Shown here: positions 52,305 through 60,613 of the stretch, piece after piece | Layout of the letters: every line of letters starts with the position of its first letter | How positions within the stretch are numbered: the stretch's first letter is position 1 | Assembly (NCBI RefSeq): GCF_000745965.1 | Contig: NZ_JQKI01000001.1 | Coordinates: 539,970 to 603,969 of the forward strand | Origin: Edaphobacter aggregans DSM 19364 | GTDB taxonomy: Bacteria > Acidobacteriota > Terriglobia > Terriglobales > Acidobacteriaceae | Length of the DNA stretch: 64,000 nt | Direction: 5' to 3' | Position numbers and translations under genes: made by a program | Notes under the pieces: model-generated | Database searches by the model: none | What the model was told of the DNA's origin: nothing | The model's input: only the letters and a program-made list of their open reading frames with translations

Positions 52305-53264
52305 CTACTGGATCGAGTCCGAGCCCTGCAGAGCGTTGTAGCTCACGGTGCGGATATAGGGGTTATCGTCCTGCGTCGAGACCTGACGCAGAACCTGCCG
52401 CACGCTCGAATCGTGCTGCACCGGAGTCAGCAGATCGACCGCCGCCCTCCGCACATTCGCGTCGGGGTCGTGAGCCAGCGACTCCAGCACAGCGTCGCGA
52501 ACCCTCAGGTCCTCGCTCACGTAAGGCTCCAGGCCCTCCAGCGCGTTCAAACGCACGCCCGAGTCCTTGTCGTAGCGCAGCGAGACCATCAGCGCCCCGC
52601 GCACTCCCTTGCCGTCCTCGCTCGCCGCGCACTCATGCCCCGCCTTGCACTCGTTCGCCAACATGCTCACCGACTGGGCGCGAATCCCCTGCGCCGGCGC
52701 CAGGGCTCCCTTCATCAGCAGGTCACGGATCTCCGGCGAGTCCAGCGAGCCTTCCTTGGTCTCGGGAACGATCTTGTTGTAGTGAACCTGCACCAGCTCC
52801 GAGTTCGGCGTGCGCTCAATTCCGGTCACGTTCGCAATCACGCTCTCCGTCGAATTGGTGTACGTTGGGCCCAACTTCGGCCGCGGCTCGTGCGCCACCT
52901 GGTAGCGATTCAGAAAATTCCCGCCGATAAATCCGACGCCCACCAGCAGCGTCGCCAGCGCCGGCGCTGTCCGCACATGACTCATCCACGCGAAGAAGTT
53001 CGTCCTCACCTGCGTCAGGAATCCATGTGGCGGTATGGCGTCCAGCGCCTCGTCGAGCTGCATCCTCGACTGCGCCAGTAGATTGGGCGAAGGCTCGACG
53101 ACCGGAAAGGCCGCCAGGGGGAGCTCCAAGGCCTGAATCGACCTGAGCTCCTCCTGGCATTCCTCACAGGTCATCAGGTGCTGTTCCAACGGCCCTGCCA
53201 GTTCGTCCGGCAGCTCGCCGTAGTACGCCAGGATCACATTGTCTCTAGCCATCTCACACTTCAT
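52305..53264 (-). CDS. Zinc-finger anti-sigma factor with HEAT-like C-terminus
   Basis: From ATG 53264 the 319-residue protein has the zf-HC2 motif in LEQHLMTCEECQEELRSI (HxxxCxxC), one transmembrane helix (ALATLLVGVGFIGGNFL, about 110-127) and a periplasmic part with repeated helix pairs, VSMLANECKAGHECAAS, LRYDKDSGVRLNALEGL, LAHDPDANVRRAAVDLL and VSTQDDNPYIRTVSYNAL, which look like HEAT repeats. A membrane anti-sigma with a HEAT-like sensory end. It partners the sigma factor 95 bases upstream and the PDZ protein downstream. Confidence 0.85.
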   Translation of the reverse strand: MKCEMARDNVILAYYGELPDELAGPLEQHLMTCEECQEELRSIQALELPLAAFPVVEPSPNLLAQSRMQLDEALDAIPPHGFLTQVRTNFFAWMSHVRTAPALATLLVGVGFIGGNFLNRYQVAHEPRPKLGPTYTNSTESVIANVTGIERTPNSELVQVHYNKIVPETKEGSLDSPEIRDLLMKGALAPAQGIRAQSVSMLANECKAGHECAASEDGKGVRGALMVSLRYDKDSGVRLNALEGLEPYVSEDLRVRDAVLESLAHDPDANVRRAAVDLLTPVQHDSSVRQVLRQVSTQDDNPYIRTVSYNALQGSDSIQ

Positions 53265-53359
53265 TTCTGCTACCTCAACCAGCCTCAAATGTCCTGCTCT
53301 TCGCTCGGGTCTGTACCGTCTGCCCGTCGTCGATTCTCTTCTCTCTGACTTCCCCGCTT

Positions 53360-54172
53360 CTAACTTCCCCGCAGCTCCGTCAGGTTGGCCCGCAGCTTCC
53401 TCGTGGCCCGGAACAGCGTGTTCTTCGCCGTCTCTTCCGTCGTGTTCAACATCTCGCCGATCGTTCTCAGTTTCAGCCCCTGGTAGTGCTTCAGCTCAAA
53501 GACCATCCGCTCCCGCGGCGTCAGCTTGTCGAGCGCCTCGTGAATCCGCTCGGCCATCCTCTTCCGCTCCAGCTCCCGCGCCGGGTTCGACATCGCCCGT
53601 TCGTCGGAGATGTTTGCCAGCAGGTCCATCTCATCCCCGCTTGCGTCAACCACCGTCGCCGGATCTTCCCTGCGGCTCTTGCGCCTCCGCAGCTGGTCCA
53701 GGCACAGGTTCGTCACAATGCGGTACAGCCACGTATAAAAGCTGCACTCGAACCGGAAGTTGCCCAGGTGGCGATAGGCCTTGATGAACGCTTCCTGGTG
53801 CACGTCCTGGGCGTCCTGCTCGTTGCCCAGCATGTGCAGCGCCAGCCGCAGCACGCTCTGGTCGTATCGCCGCACCAGCGAATCGAACGCCCCGCGATTG
53901 CCCTTCTGGGCCTCACGGATCAGCTCATCGTCCTCGATGCGCTGCTGCGCGCGAGCCTCAAGCTGGGCCTGCGTCAGCTTGCCGCCTCTGGAGCCGGGTT
54001 GGGTCGCTGCCTTCGCCATCGCTGGCAACGATTCTACCGCCCCCATCTGCGATCCAACTGACGCTCCGTCACGCAATCCCAGCGAAAAAGGGCTGGGTCG
54101 CCGCCCGCGCGGAGTAAGGGGCCCTGTGACCAACTCCCCGCCGTGGATCATCCCAAGTGCTTCAGCATCCAT
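53360..54172 (-). CDS. ECF sigma factor (sigma-70 family)
   Basis: From ATG 54172 the 270-residue protein has sigma region 2 (FDSLVRRYDQSVLRLALHMLGNEQDAQDVHQEAFIKAYRHLGNF, about 105-150) with region 2.4 YTWLYRIVTNLCLDQLRRRKSR, and region 4 (LTPRERMVFELKHYQGLKLRTIGEMLNTTEETAKNTLFRATRKL, about 205-262). It is an envelope-response ECF sigma with a cognate membrane anti-sigma and PDZ protein in the following genes. The N-terminal 90 residues before region 2 are long for this class; shorter starts are possible (MAKAATQ, MGAVESL). Confidence 0.93.
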   Translation of the reverse strand: MDAEALGMIHGGELVTGPLTPRGRRPSPFSLGLRDGASVGSQMGAVESLPAMAKAATQPGSRGGKLTQAQLEARAQQRIEDDELIREAQKGNRGAFDSLVRRYDQSVLRLALHMLGNEQDAQDVHQEAFIKAYRHLGNFRFECSFYTWLYRIVTNLCLDQLRRRKSRREDPATVVDASGDEMDLLANISDERAMSNPARELERKRMAERIHEALDKLTPRERMVFELKHYQGLKLRTIGEMLNTTEETAKNTLFRATRKLRANLTELRGS

Positions 54173-54350
54173 AGTTCTGACTCCGGAGCCCAGAACAACT
54201 CTTACAACCAGATAGACCCACCCCACCCCGGAAGGTAAGCAGCGTGTCTCCCGCATGCCCCAAAAGTGTCAAATCCGTGTGAAACACGCTCAGATGCCAG
54301 CGACTCATCCTGTATTTCATCTGCATTACAATATGCAGAAGGAGTTTCCC

Positions 54351-54644
54351 ATGCCTGCGAACGCACTGGTACAGACACGCATCGATCCTGACGTGAAGGA
54401 GCGCGCAGCAGCCGTACTCGAAGAACTGGGTATCACCGTCTCCGAGGCCGTTCGCATCCTGCTCACCCGCACCGCAAACGAAGGCGCTCTTCCCTTCGCC
54501 CTGGCCAGCGACGCCGCCCATGACGCCTGGTTCCGCGCCAAGGTACAGGAGGCGCTCGAAGACAAGCGTCCAGCAATTCCTCAGGAAAAAGTCGAAACCC
54601 ACTTCGCCGGCCGCCGTGCAGCCGCACTGCGCAAGGCGCGTTAG
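54351..54644 (+). CDS. RelB/DinJ-family antitoxin
   Basis: The 97-residue protein starts at ATG 54351 after AAGGAG and is a RelB/DinJ-type ribbon-helix-helix: ALVQTRIDPDVKERAAAVLEELGITVSEAVRILLTRTANEGALPF. The C-terminal part binds the toxin. Its stop (TAG 54642-54644) is immediately followed by the toxin start codon. The toxin is broken by an amber codon, so the antitoxin now stands alone. Confidence 0.93.
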   Translation: MPANALVQTRIDPDVKERAAAVLEELGITVSEAVRILLTRTANEGALPFALASDAAHDAWFRAKVQEALEDKRPAIPQEKVETHFAGRRAAALRKAR

Positions 54645-54950
54645 TTGGCGAGAATCGAGTGGTCGTTCCTGGCGCAGCTTGATCGCGAAGCTATCTTCGA
54701 CTAGCTGGAAACAGAGAGTCCGCAGGCCGCCATCACCTCAGACGACCGCATCCGCAACCAGATCAAAGAACTGGTAAGGTTCCCCGAAATAGGCCGTCCG
54801 GGCCGCGTCGAAGGCACACGCGAGTTGGTCATTCGCCGCACGCCGTACATCGTCGCCTATCGCATCACACGCGGTACCGTGCAGATCCTCCGCATCCTGC
54901 ACGACGCCCGGCTATGGCCCGGCGACCGAAGAAACAAACCTAATCCCTAA
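54645..54950 (+). pseudogene. ParE/RelE-family toxin with in-frame amber codon
   Basis: Reading from TTG 54645, directly after the antitoxin stop, gives ARIEWSFLAQLDREAIFD, then TAG (54702-54704) at codon 20, then LETESPQAAITSDDRIRNQIKELVRF ... RELVIRRTPYIVAYRITRGTVQILRILHDARLWPG to TAA at 54948. The joined text is a complete ParE/RelE-like toxin with the conserved ends IVAYRI and VQILRILHDAR. In this family a Tyr or similar residue follows the IFD motif, so TAC to TAG is the simplest explanation. Without readthrough no toxin forms. Confidence 0.85.
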
Positions 54951-54967
54951 TCCCTATAATCACCATC

Positions 54968-55645
54968 ATGTCCCCCCGCTCCACCTCCCCTAGCCTCTTC
55001 GCCGACACTTCCTTGCCCAGAGCCTCCGCGAAAGACCCCGGCTGGGTCACCGCCCACTGCGACGGAGGAGCACGTGGCAACCCCGGCCCCTCCGGCTACG
55101 GCGCCGTCCTCACCGGCCCCTCCGGCGAGCCCCTCGCCGAGTTGAGCGAGTTCCTCGGGATCCGCACCAACAACTACGCCGAGTACTCCGGCCTCCTCGC
55201 CGTCCTCGAGTATGCCCTCGCCCACAACCACCTCCGCCTCCGCGTCGTCTCCGACTCCGAGCTCATGGTCAAGCAGATCCAGGGCAAGTACCGCGTCAAC
55301 TCCCCCGACCTCAAGCCCCTCTGGCAGGAGGCCAAAAACCGTATCGCCTGCCTCGAAGCCTTCGAGATCTCCCACGCCCTCCGCCACAAAAACAAGGACG
55401 CCGACCGCTTGGCCAACCAGGCCATGGACCGCGGCATGAAACGCCCTCATACGCCCGGGCAGCCAGCCCCCGCCCCGCTCAAAGCCACCCCCTACCCCAC
55501 CAAATCCTCCGCCCCGCCCGACCTCGACGCCCGCCCCAAGCCCTCCAGCACCATGCTTCGCGGCTTCACCCGTGACGGCGTCGTCCACATCCTCGGCGGT
55601 GCCACCCTGCCCGACGGTATCTTCGTCAAGATCATCCCCGAGTAA
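54968..55645 (+). CDS. RNase HI-like protein
   Basis: The 225-residue protein has the RNase H catalytic pattern: HCDGGARGNPGPSGYGA (Asp), NNYAEYSGLLAVLEYA (Glu), VVSDSELMVKQIQG (Asp) and HKNKDADRLANQAMD (Asp), in the correct order. It lacks the N-terminal hybrid-binding domain; a proline-rich extension (PHTPGQPAPAPLKATP) and a C-terminal block (GFTRDGVVHILGGATLP) lengthen it beyond the usual 150. It would cut RNA in RNA-DNA hybrids. It starts 17 bases after the toxin remnant's stop and 12 bases before the TonB receptor's start. Confidence 0.9.
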   Translation: MSPRSTSPSLFADTSLPRASAKDPGWVTAHCDGGARGNPGPSGYGAVLTGPSGEPLAELSEFLGIRTNNYAEYSGLLAVLEYALAHNHLRLRVVSDSELMVKQIQGKYRVNSPDLKPLWQEAKNRIACLEAFEISHALRHKNKDADRLANQAMDRGMKRPHTPGQPAPAPLKATPYPTKSSAPPDLDARPKPSSTMLRGFTRDGVVHILGGATLPDGIFVKIIPE

Positions 55646-55657
55646 GCCGCAAGTCTC

Positions 55658-57589
55658 ATGAAGATCGGCCTTCCCCACCACACGTCATTTCGACCGACGC
55701 GACGGACAGTTTCATCGTCCGTCGCGCAGTGGAGAAACCCCTGTATCTCGCTCGAAGCGCCTACAAGCTCCCCGCGAGATCATTCACCCGTCTTCGCCTC
55801 AGTCCTAACCCTCCTCCTGGCACTCAGCCCCCGTCTCTCCCCAGCGCAACAGCCCCACCCCGTGCAAGAGACCGTCACCGTCACCACCACCATTCCGCCC
55901 ATCCCTCTCTCCGAGTCCAACCGCGCCGTCGTCACCCTCGACACTCGCGACCAGCCCCTCCTCCAGAACAACCTCACCGACTATCTCCGCCAGGACACCT
56001 CCCTCAACCTCCAGTCCCGCGCCCCCTCCGGTGTCCAGGCCGACCTCTCCATCCGCGGCACCACCTTTGAGCAGTCCCTCATCCTCCTCAACGGCCTCCG
56101 CATCAACGATCCCGAGACCGGCCACCTCAACCTCGACATCCCCGTCCCCCTCGACGCCCTCTCCCGCGTCGAGGTCCTCCACGGCTCCGGCTCCACGTTC
56201 TACGGCTCCGACGCCATCGGCGGCGCCGTCAACCTCATCACGCAACGCACAACCTCCCCGCGCCTCTCCCTCATCTTCAAATCCGGCGCCGGAAACTACG
56301 GCTCACTCGAAAACCACCTCCGTGCCGACTTTGTCATCCAGCCCGTCGCCGAACAGCTCACCGCCTCCCGCGACACCTCCGACGGCTTCATGCCCGACCG
56401 CAACTACTCGAGCAACGCCCTCGCCTCCGAGACCTGGCTCAGCCTCCTGCCCCTCGGTACTACCGACATTCTGTTGGCCGCCAGCGACCGGCCCTACGGA
56501 GCCAACCAGTTCTACGGCCCCTACAACTCCTGGGAGCGCACCAAGGGCTGGTTCGCCGCGCTCCAGCAGCAGCTAGGCCAGCAAACCTCAGCGAGTTTCG
56601 CCTACCGCAAACACACCGACCTCTTCGTCCTCCTCCTCGACCGCCCCAACTACTACCACAACAACCACGTCACCACCGCCTGGCAGTCCGCCCTGCGCCG
56701 CGCCAACTCGCTCGGCGCAAACACCACCCTCTCGTACGGCCTCGAGGCCAACGGCGACAGCATCCACAGCTCGAACCTCGGCATTCACGCGCGCAATCAA
56801 GGCGCAGGCTATGCCAACCTCTCGCTGCGCTCGCTCAAGCGCCTCTCCCTCTCGATAGGCGCACGCGAACAGGTCTTCAGTGGCGGAGACGCCGTCTTCT
56901 CCCCCTCCATCGCCGCCGCCTACGCCCTCACCAGCACCCTTCGCGCACGAGCCTCCATCGGCCACGGCTATCGCCAGCCTACCTACCTCGACCTCTACTA
57001 CTCCGACCCCACCACCATCGGAAACCCCGCGCTCAAACCCGAGTCCTCGTGGAGCTACGAAGGCGGCTTCGACTGGACCCCATCACGTGCGCCCCTCACC
57101 CTCACCGCCACCGGATTCCACCTGCAGCAAAAAAACGGCATCGACTACTCCAAGTACTCGCTCTCGAAACCCTGGCAGGCCACCAACGTCGCCAACTTCG
57201 CCTACAACGGAGCCGAGGCCGACCTCCGCCTCCGCCTCCCCCACACCCAGCAGCTTCAACTCGGCTACACCGCCGTGCAGGCCACCACCCCGCCCCCGGG
57301 GCTCATCTCCGAGTACGCCTTCAACTACGCCGCCCAGTCCGCCCTCATCGCCTGGAGCACGCAGTTCCACCAGATCGCCGCCCGCACCCAGCTCGCCGTC
57401 ATCCAGAAGACCACCCAATCCCCCTACCCGCTCTGGGACGTCTCCATCGCGCGCTCGACCGGTCACATCCGCCCCTACGTTCGCGCCCTCAACCTCACCA
57501 ACACCGCCTACCAGGAGATCCCCGGAGTCCCACTCCAGGGCCGCACCATCATCGTCGGAGTCGAGCTAAGCTGGTCCTCCGCGCGCTGA
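55658..57589 (+). CDS. TonB-dependent receptor, BtuB-like
   Basis: The 643-residue protein has a signal-like helix (PVFASVLTLLLALSPRLSPAQQ), a plug domain (LSIRGTTFEQSLILLNGLRINDPETGHLNLDIPVPL, then VEVLHGSGSTFYGSDAIGGAVNLIT) and a 22-strand barrel ending in IIVGVELSWSSAR. The family takes up vitamin B12, iron chelates or sugars. Its first about 38 codons coincide with an interspersed repeat (55684-55747), and no other in-frame start exists before the signal helix, so ATG 55658 is the only candidate despite having no ribosome binding site. The final residue is Arg, not the usual Phe/Trp. Confidence 0.85.
   Translation: MKIGLPHHTSFRPTRRTVSSSVAQWRNPCISLEAPTSSPRDHSPVFASVLTLLLALSPRLSPAQQPHPVQETVTVTTTIPPIPLSESNRAVVTLDTRDQPLLQNNLTDYLRQDTSLNLQSRAPSGVQADLSIRGTTFEQSLILLNGLRINDPETGHLNLDIPVPLDALSRVEVLHGSGSTFYGSDAIGGAVNLITQRTTSPRLSLIFKSGAGNYGSLENHLRADFVIQPVAEQLTASRDTSDGFMPDRNYSSNALASETWLSLLPLGTTDILLAASDRPYGANQFYGPYNSWERTKGWFAALQQQLGQQTSASFAYRKHTDLFVLLLDRPNYYHNNHVTTAWQSALRRANSLGANTTLSYGLEANGDSIHSSNLGIHARNQGAGYANLSLRSLKRLSLSIGAREQVFSGGDAVFSPSIAAAYALTSTLRARASIGHGYRQPTYLDLYYSDPTTIGNPALKPESSWSYEGGFDWTPSRAPLTLTATGFHLQQKNGIDYSKYSLSKPWQATNVANFAYNGAEADLRLRLPHTQQLQLGYTAVQATTPPPGLISEYAFNYAAQSALIAWSTQFHQIAARTQLAVIQKTTQSPYPLWDVSIARSTGHIRPYVRALNLTNTAYQEIPGVPLQGRTIIVGVELSWSSAR
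55684..55747. repeat. Interspersed repeat with 10-base hairpin, inside TonB receptor N-terminus
   Basis: The element GTCATTTCGACCG...GTGGAGAAACCCCTGTAT contains the exact inverted repeat CGCGACGGAC/GTCCGTCGCG (55698-55707, 55717-55726). I recall similar intergenic elements as common in Acidobacteriaceae. Here it is translated as part of the N-terminal extension of the receptor gene. Confidence 0.7.
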
Positions 57590-57601
57590 TGTATCTCTTC
57601 T

Positions 57602-57967
57602 CTATCTCTGCGGAGGCTCCTGATAGATCGCCATCACATTCCCGCCCGGATCGCGAAACCGAGCCGTAATCTCCCCCGGATCGCCTCCGATCGGCTGCAC
57701 GATCTCCCCTCCTGCCGCTTCGATCTTCTTCACCACAGCCTCCGCGTCCTCCACCATCACATAGACCACCAGCCCCGGCGACTGCGGAGGCCTGCCCGTC
57801 ACCCACGCCCCGCTCACCTGCCCCGTCGTGTCGTCGAACGCCGTCGCGCCGTCGCCCCGCTGCCGTATCGTCCATCCAAACACCCGGCTATAAAACTCCG
57901 CCGACCGCGCCGGGTCCGTCGCCGGAATCTCGATGTAACAGATCTTCCCATTCACAGGCTCAGCCAT
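57602..57967 (-). CDS. VOC-family protein
   Basis: The 121-residue protein is one VOC domain: ICYIEIPATDPARSAEFYSRVFGWTIRQ, then VYVMVEDAEAVVKKIEAAGGEIVQPI and ARFRDPGGNVMAIYQEP. This is the short glyoxalase-type module found in antibiotic or aldehyde-related proteins. It is convergent with the TonB receptor gene, 12 bases away. Metal ligands cannot be confirmed by eye. Confidence 0.9.
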   Translation of the reverse strand: MAEPVNGKICYIEIPATDPARSAEFYSRVFGWTIRQRGDGATAFDDTTGQVSGAWVTGRPPQSPGLVVYVMVEDAEAVVKKIEAAGGEIVQPIGGDPGEITARFRDPGGNVMAIYQEPPQR

Positions 57968-57988
57968 ACTTCTCCTCCCGTCGCGGTC

Positions 57989-58430
57989 TTACGTCACCGG
58001 CCTGCAGAACAGCTCCGCCTCCGCCTGGTCAGCCCCGCCAGCACCCTTCCGTCCGCCTTGTTCCAGCGCACAAACTGCTTCGCCGCACCATCATAGTCGC
58101 CCGCATTCAGCATCCGTAGCAGCATCGACTGCCCAAACACCGCGCAACCCAGGTTGAAACAGAAGTCCACCATCGCGTCGAACTGGTTCTGATTGATCTC
58201 CGCCGTCACCGACTTGTTTACACACGTCACCGCCCAGGCCACATCCGCCGTCAACAGCATCAAAGCCTGCGCTTCCGTGATCGTCATCCCCTCTTCAACA
58301 CCGCCCGTATGCCCGTATCCAATCGTCCAATCGTCCACACACCCACCGAGTCCTGGTACGCCTCCAGCCTGCACCCCTCAAACTGCTTCGTCAGCTCCAG
58401 CCCCGCCTCGCCCAAACTCCGCTCCGCCAT
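57989..58430 (-). pseudogene. Phage-type lysozyme (endolysin, GH24), frameshifted
   Basis: From ATG 58430 the text reads MAERSLGEAGLELTKQFEGCRLEAYQDSVGVWTIG, then leaves frame at an exact 8-base tandem duplication (CCAATCGT at 58319-58326 and 58327-58334 on the plus strand). Removing one copy restores YGHTGGVEEGMTITEAQAL ... AVFGQSMLLRMLNAGDYDGAAKQFVRWNKADGRVLAGL, a full GH24 lysozyme with the E, D and T catalytic pattern. A second shift near 58013 turns the family end AEAELFCR into SCSAGR. No other phage genes are near. Confidence 0.85.
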
Positions 58431-58448
58431 CTCTCCCCCAAAAGCAAA

Positions 58449-58479
58449 ATGGGAGAGCCGCCCACAGGCACTCTCCCAT
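58449..58479. other. Hairpin upstream of the endolysin remnant
   Basis: ATGGGAGAG (58449-58457) pairs exactly with CTCTCCCAT (58471-58479), with a 13-base loop. It lies just upstream of the lysozyme start on the minus strand. Its role is unclear; it may be a terminator for the yqeY gene, though no T-run follows, or an attenuator. Confidence 0.5.
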
Positions 58480-58533
58480 CTCGTTACCGTCAAAATTTTC
58501 TTCTACAGATTCAGAATATCAACCCGAACCAAA

Positions 58534-58563
58534 TTAATCGGCAACTTTTTAATCGGCAACTTT
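58534..58563. repeat. 15-base tandem duplication
   Basis: TTAATCGGCAACTTT occurs twice in exact succession (58534-58548, 58549-58563), between the yqeY stop and the endolysin start. It is about 100 bases from the coding duplication at 58319 and may share the same cause (replication slippage). Confidence 0.9.
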
Positions 58564-58646
58564 GGCAATTCCAATATCCGCCTTAGAATGAGTCTCTTCC
58601 GGGCGACGATCCACACCTGCCCTCTTGACAGGTTTTTGTGCGCAGC

Positions 58647-59120
58647 CTACTTCGCCAGCTCCGCCTTCACGACCTCGCTCACCATCTTCCCCTCGGCGCG
58701 CAGCCCGTCGGCCAGAATCCACTGCTGCGCCACCTTCATCGCCGCGCCCATATCCTTCGGCCCCGGCCTCACGCCTCCCGCATTCTGCGCAAGCTGATCG
58801 ATCGCCCGCAGCACCACCGCGCGAACCTGCTCCGCGCTCGCCATCTGTGGCAGGTACGCCTCGATCATCGCAATCTCCGCGCGCTCCTTCTCCGCCAGCT
58901 CCGGCCTGTTCCCCTTCTCAAAGCTCTCCGCCGACTCCTTCCGCTGCTTGATCAGCGTCGAAAGAACCTGCGTCTCCTCCGCGTCCGTCAGCTCCTCGCG
59001 CTTATCGATCGCCTTGCTCTTCAGCGCCGACTTCACCATCCGCAGCGTCGTCAGCCTGTGCTCGTCCTTCGCCTTCATTGCCACAATAATGTCCGCGTCG
59101 ATCTTCTTCGCTATCGCCAT
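58647..59120 (-). CDS. yqeY: GatB/YqeY domain protein
   Basis: The 157-residue protein starts MAIAKKIDADIIVAMKAKDEHRLTTLRMVKSALKS, the YqeY start, and continues QVLSTLIKQRKESAESFEKGNRPELAEKERAEIAMIEAYLPQM and GPKDMGAAMKVAQQ. It resembles the tail of GatB and may bind tRNA, but its role is unproven. A gatB gene is at 29368. Cytosolic, single gene. Confidence 0.95.
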   Translation of the reverse strand: MAIAKKIDADIIVAMKAKDEHRLTTLRMVKSALKSKAIDKREELTDAEETQVLSTLIKQRKESAESFEKGNRPELAEKERAEIAMIEAYLPQMASAEQVRAVVLRAIDQLAQNAGGVRPGPKDMGAAMKVAQQWILADGLRAEGKMVSEVVKAELAK

Positions 59121-59195
59121 CTCATGCTCTCCGCTTTATCTGACCTTCCATCATAGCCCGCAGTTCGATAAGCGCCCCGTCGCTACAATAAACAC

Positions 59196-60380
59196 ATGAT
59201 CCGCAAAACCCGCCTCTTCACACCCGGCCCAACACCGCTGCTTCCCGCCGCCCAGTTCGCCATGGCGGCTGCCGACATCCACCACCGCACCCCCGAGTTC
59301 CGCGCCCTCTTCACCAAGGTACTCGCCCAGCTCAAGGACTTCGTCGGAACCACCAGTGACGTCCTCGTCCTCTCCTCCGGCGGCACCGGAGCCATGGAGG
59401 CCGCCGTCTCCAACCTCACCTCCCCCGGCGACCGCGTCCTCGTCCTCACCGCCGGCAAGTTCGGCGAGCGCTGGAGCTCCCTCACCAAGGCCTTCGGCTG
59501 CCACGTCGACGTCGTCGAGAAGCCCTACGGCCAGACCTTCACCCTCGATGAGATCAAGGCCGCCCTCAAGCTCGAGACCCGCGCCGTCTTCGTCCAGGCC
59601 ACCGAGTCCTCCACCGGCGTCCGCCACGACATCCAGGGCATCGCCAGGCTCCTCAAGGACCAGAAGTCCGAAGCGCTCCTCATCGTCGACGCGATCACCG
59701 GCCTCGGCACCACCCACCTCGACATGGACGCCTGGGGCGTCGACGTCCTCATCGGCGGCTCGCAAAAGGCCGTCATGATTCCCCCCGGCCTCAGCTACAT
59801 CGCTATCAGCCCCCGCGCCTGGGACCGCATGGAGTCCACCTACAACCCGCGCTACTACTTCGACCTTCGCAAGGAGCGTAAGAACGCCGCCAAGGGCGAG
59901 AGCGCCTACACCCCGCCCGTCGCGTTAATCGCCGCACTAGGGGCCTCGCTCGACTACATCGCCGCCCAAGCCGAAGGCAACCTCGCCGAGGGCCGCAAAA
60001 AACTAGTCGATAGTGCCGAAACCTGCGCCGCCATGACCCGCGCCGCAGCTAAGGCGCTCGGCTTCAAACTCTTCGCGCCCGAGGGCTACGAGGCCGCCGC
60101 CGCAACCGCGATCATGGCTCCCGAGGGCACCGACTCCGGCACGCTGGTCAAGGGGCTGAAGTCACAGTTCGCCGCCATCGTCACCGACGGCCAGGGTGAC
60201 ATGAAGGGCTCCCTCTTCCGCATCGCCCACATCGGCTTCTTCGACTACCTCGACACCATCGCCATCATCGGCGCACTCGAGCAGGTCATCGCCAAAGTAA
60301 AAACCCCACTCCCGAATTTCGAGTTTGGCAAAGGCCTCATCGCCGCACAAAAGGTCTTCGCCGAGCGCACCGCAAAGTAA
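59196..60380 (+). CDS. Class V aminotransferase (alanine-glyoxylate/serine-pyruvate type)
   Basis: The 394-residue protein starts TRLFTPGPTPLLPAAQFAMA and has the class V pattern HHRTPEFRALFTKVLAQLKDFVGT, LSSGGTGAMEAAVSN, IVDAITGLGTT and the PLP lysine in GGSQKAVMIPPGLSYI. It converts glyoxylate or hydroxypyruvate-type substrates with an amino donor; with serA elsewhere in the window it could take part in serine/glycine exchange. No operon partner. C-ending codons. Confidence 0.92.
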   Translation: MIRKTRLFTPGPTPLLPAAQFAMAAADIHHRTPEFRALFTKVLAQLKDFVGTTSDVLVLSSGGTGAMEAAVSNLTSPGDRVLVLTAGKFGERWSSLTKAFGCHVDVVEKPYGQTFTLDEIKAALKLETRAVFVQATESSTGVRHDIQGIARLLKDQKSEALLIVDAITGLGTTHLDMDAWGVDVLIGGSQKAVMIPPGLSYIAISPRAWDRMESTYNPRYYFDLRKERKNAAKGESAYTPPVALIAALGASLDYIAAQAEGNLAEGRKKLVDSAETCAAMTRAAAKALGFKLFAPEGYEAAAATAIMAPEGTDSGTLVKGLKSQFAAIVTDGQGDMKGSLFRIAHIGFFDYLDTIAIIGALEQVIAKVKTPLPNFEFGKGLIAAQKVFAERTAK

Positions 60381-60459
60381 GGAACGGCCGTTGCGCTAAC
60401 TAACGATAAGTCGCAGCAGCTTTGTTTCTGGTGTTGACGTTGCCTTTGCTTCTAGGTAG

Positions 60460-60540
60460 CCCAAGGCTTTAGCCTTGGGTCTCTCAAGCGGCGGAAGAAT
60501 CGGGGGCCTTAGCCCCTGGGGTATGCCTCCCTTCCGCCGC
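60460..60540. repeat. Three-stem palindromic repeat
   Basis: Nested palindromes: CCCAAGGC/GCCTTGGG (60460-60479), GCGGCGGAAG/CTTCCGCCGC (60488-60497 and 60531-60540), and GGGGC/GCCCC between them (60503-60516). The core AAGGCTTTAGCCTT is shared with other intergenic elements in this group as I recall. No coding potential. Confidence 0.75.
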
Positions 60541-60613
60541 GCAGAAACCCCGGCAAACCCAACTGCTAAAAGTGGACACTTTGCGAAACGCACATCCACT
60601 GTTCGGAGTAAGT

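Noticed and set aside
51114..53081. 655-codon plus-strand frame, extremely Arg/His/Leu-rich
   Set aside because: Lies antisense to the PDZ and anti-sigma genes; composition is that of a high-GC shadow, without a signal, domain or start site.
57994..58430. Prophage
   Set aside because: Only a lone broken endolysin is present; no integrase, portal, capsid or tail gene within reach. A domesticated or secreted lysozyme is as likely.
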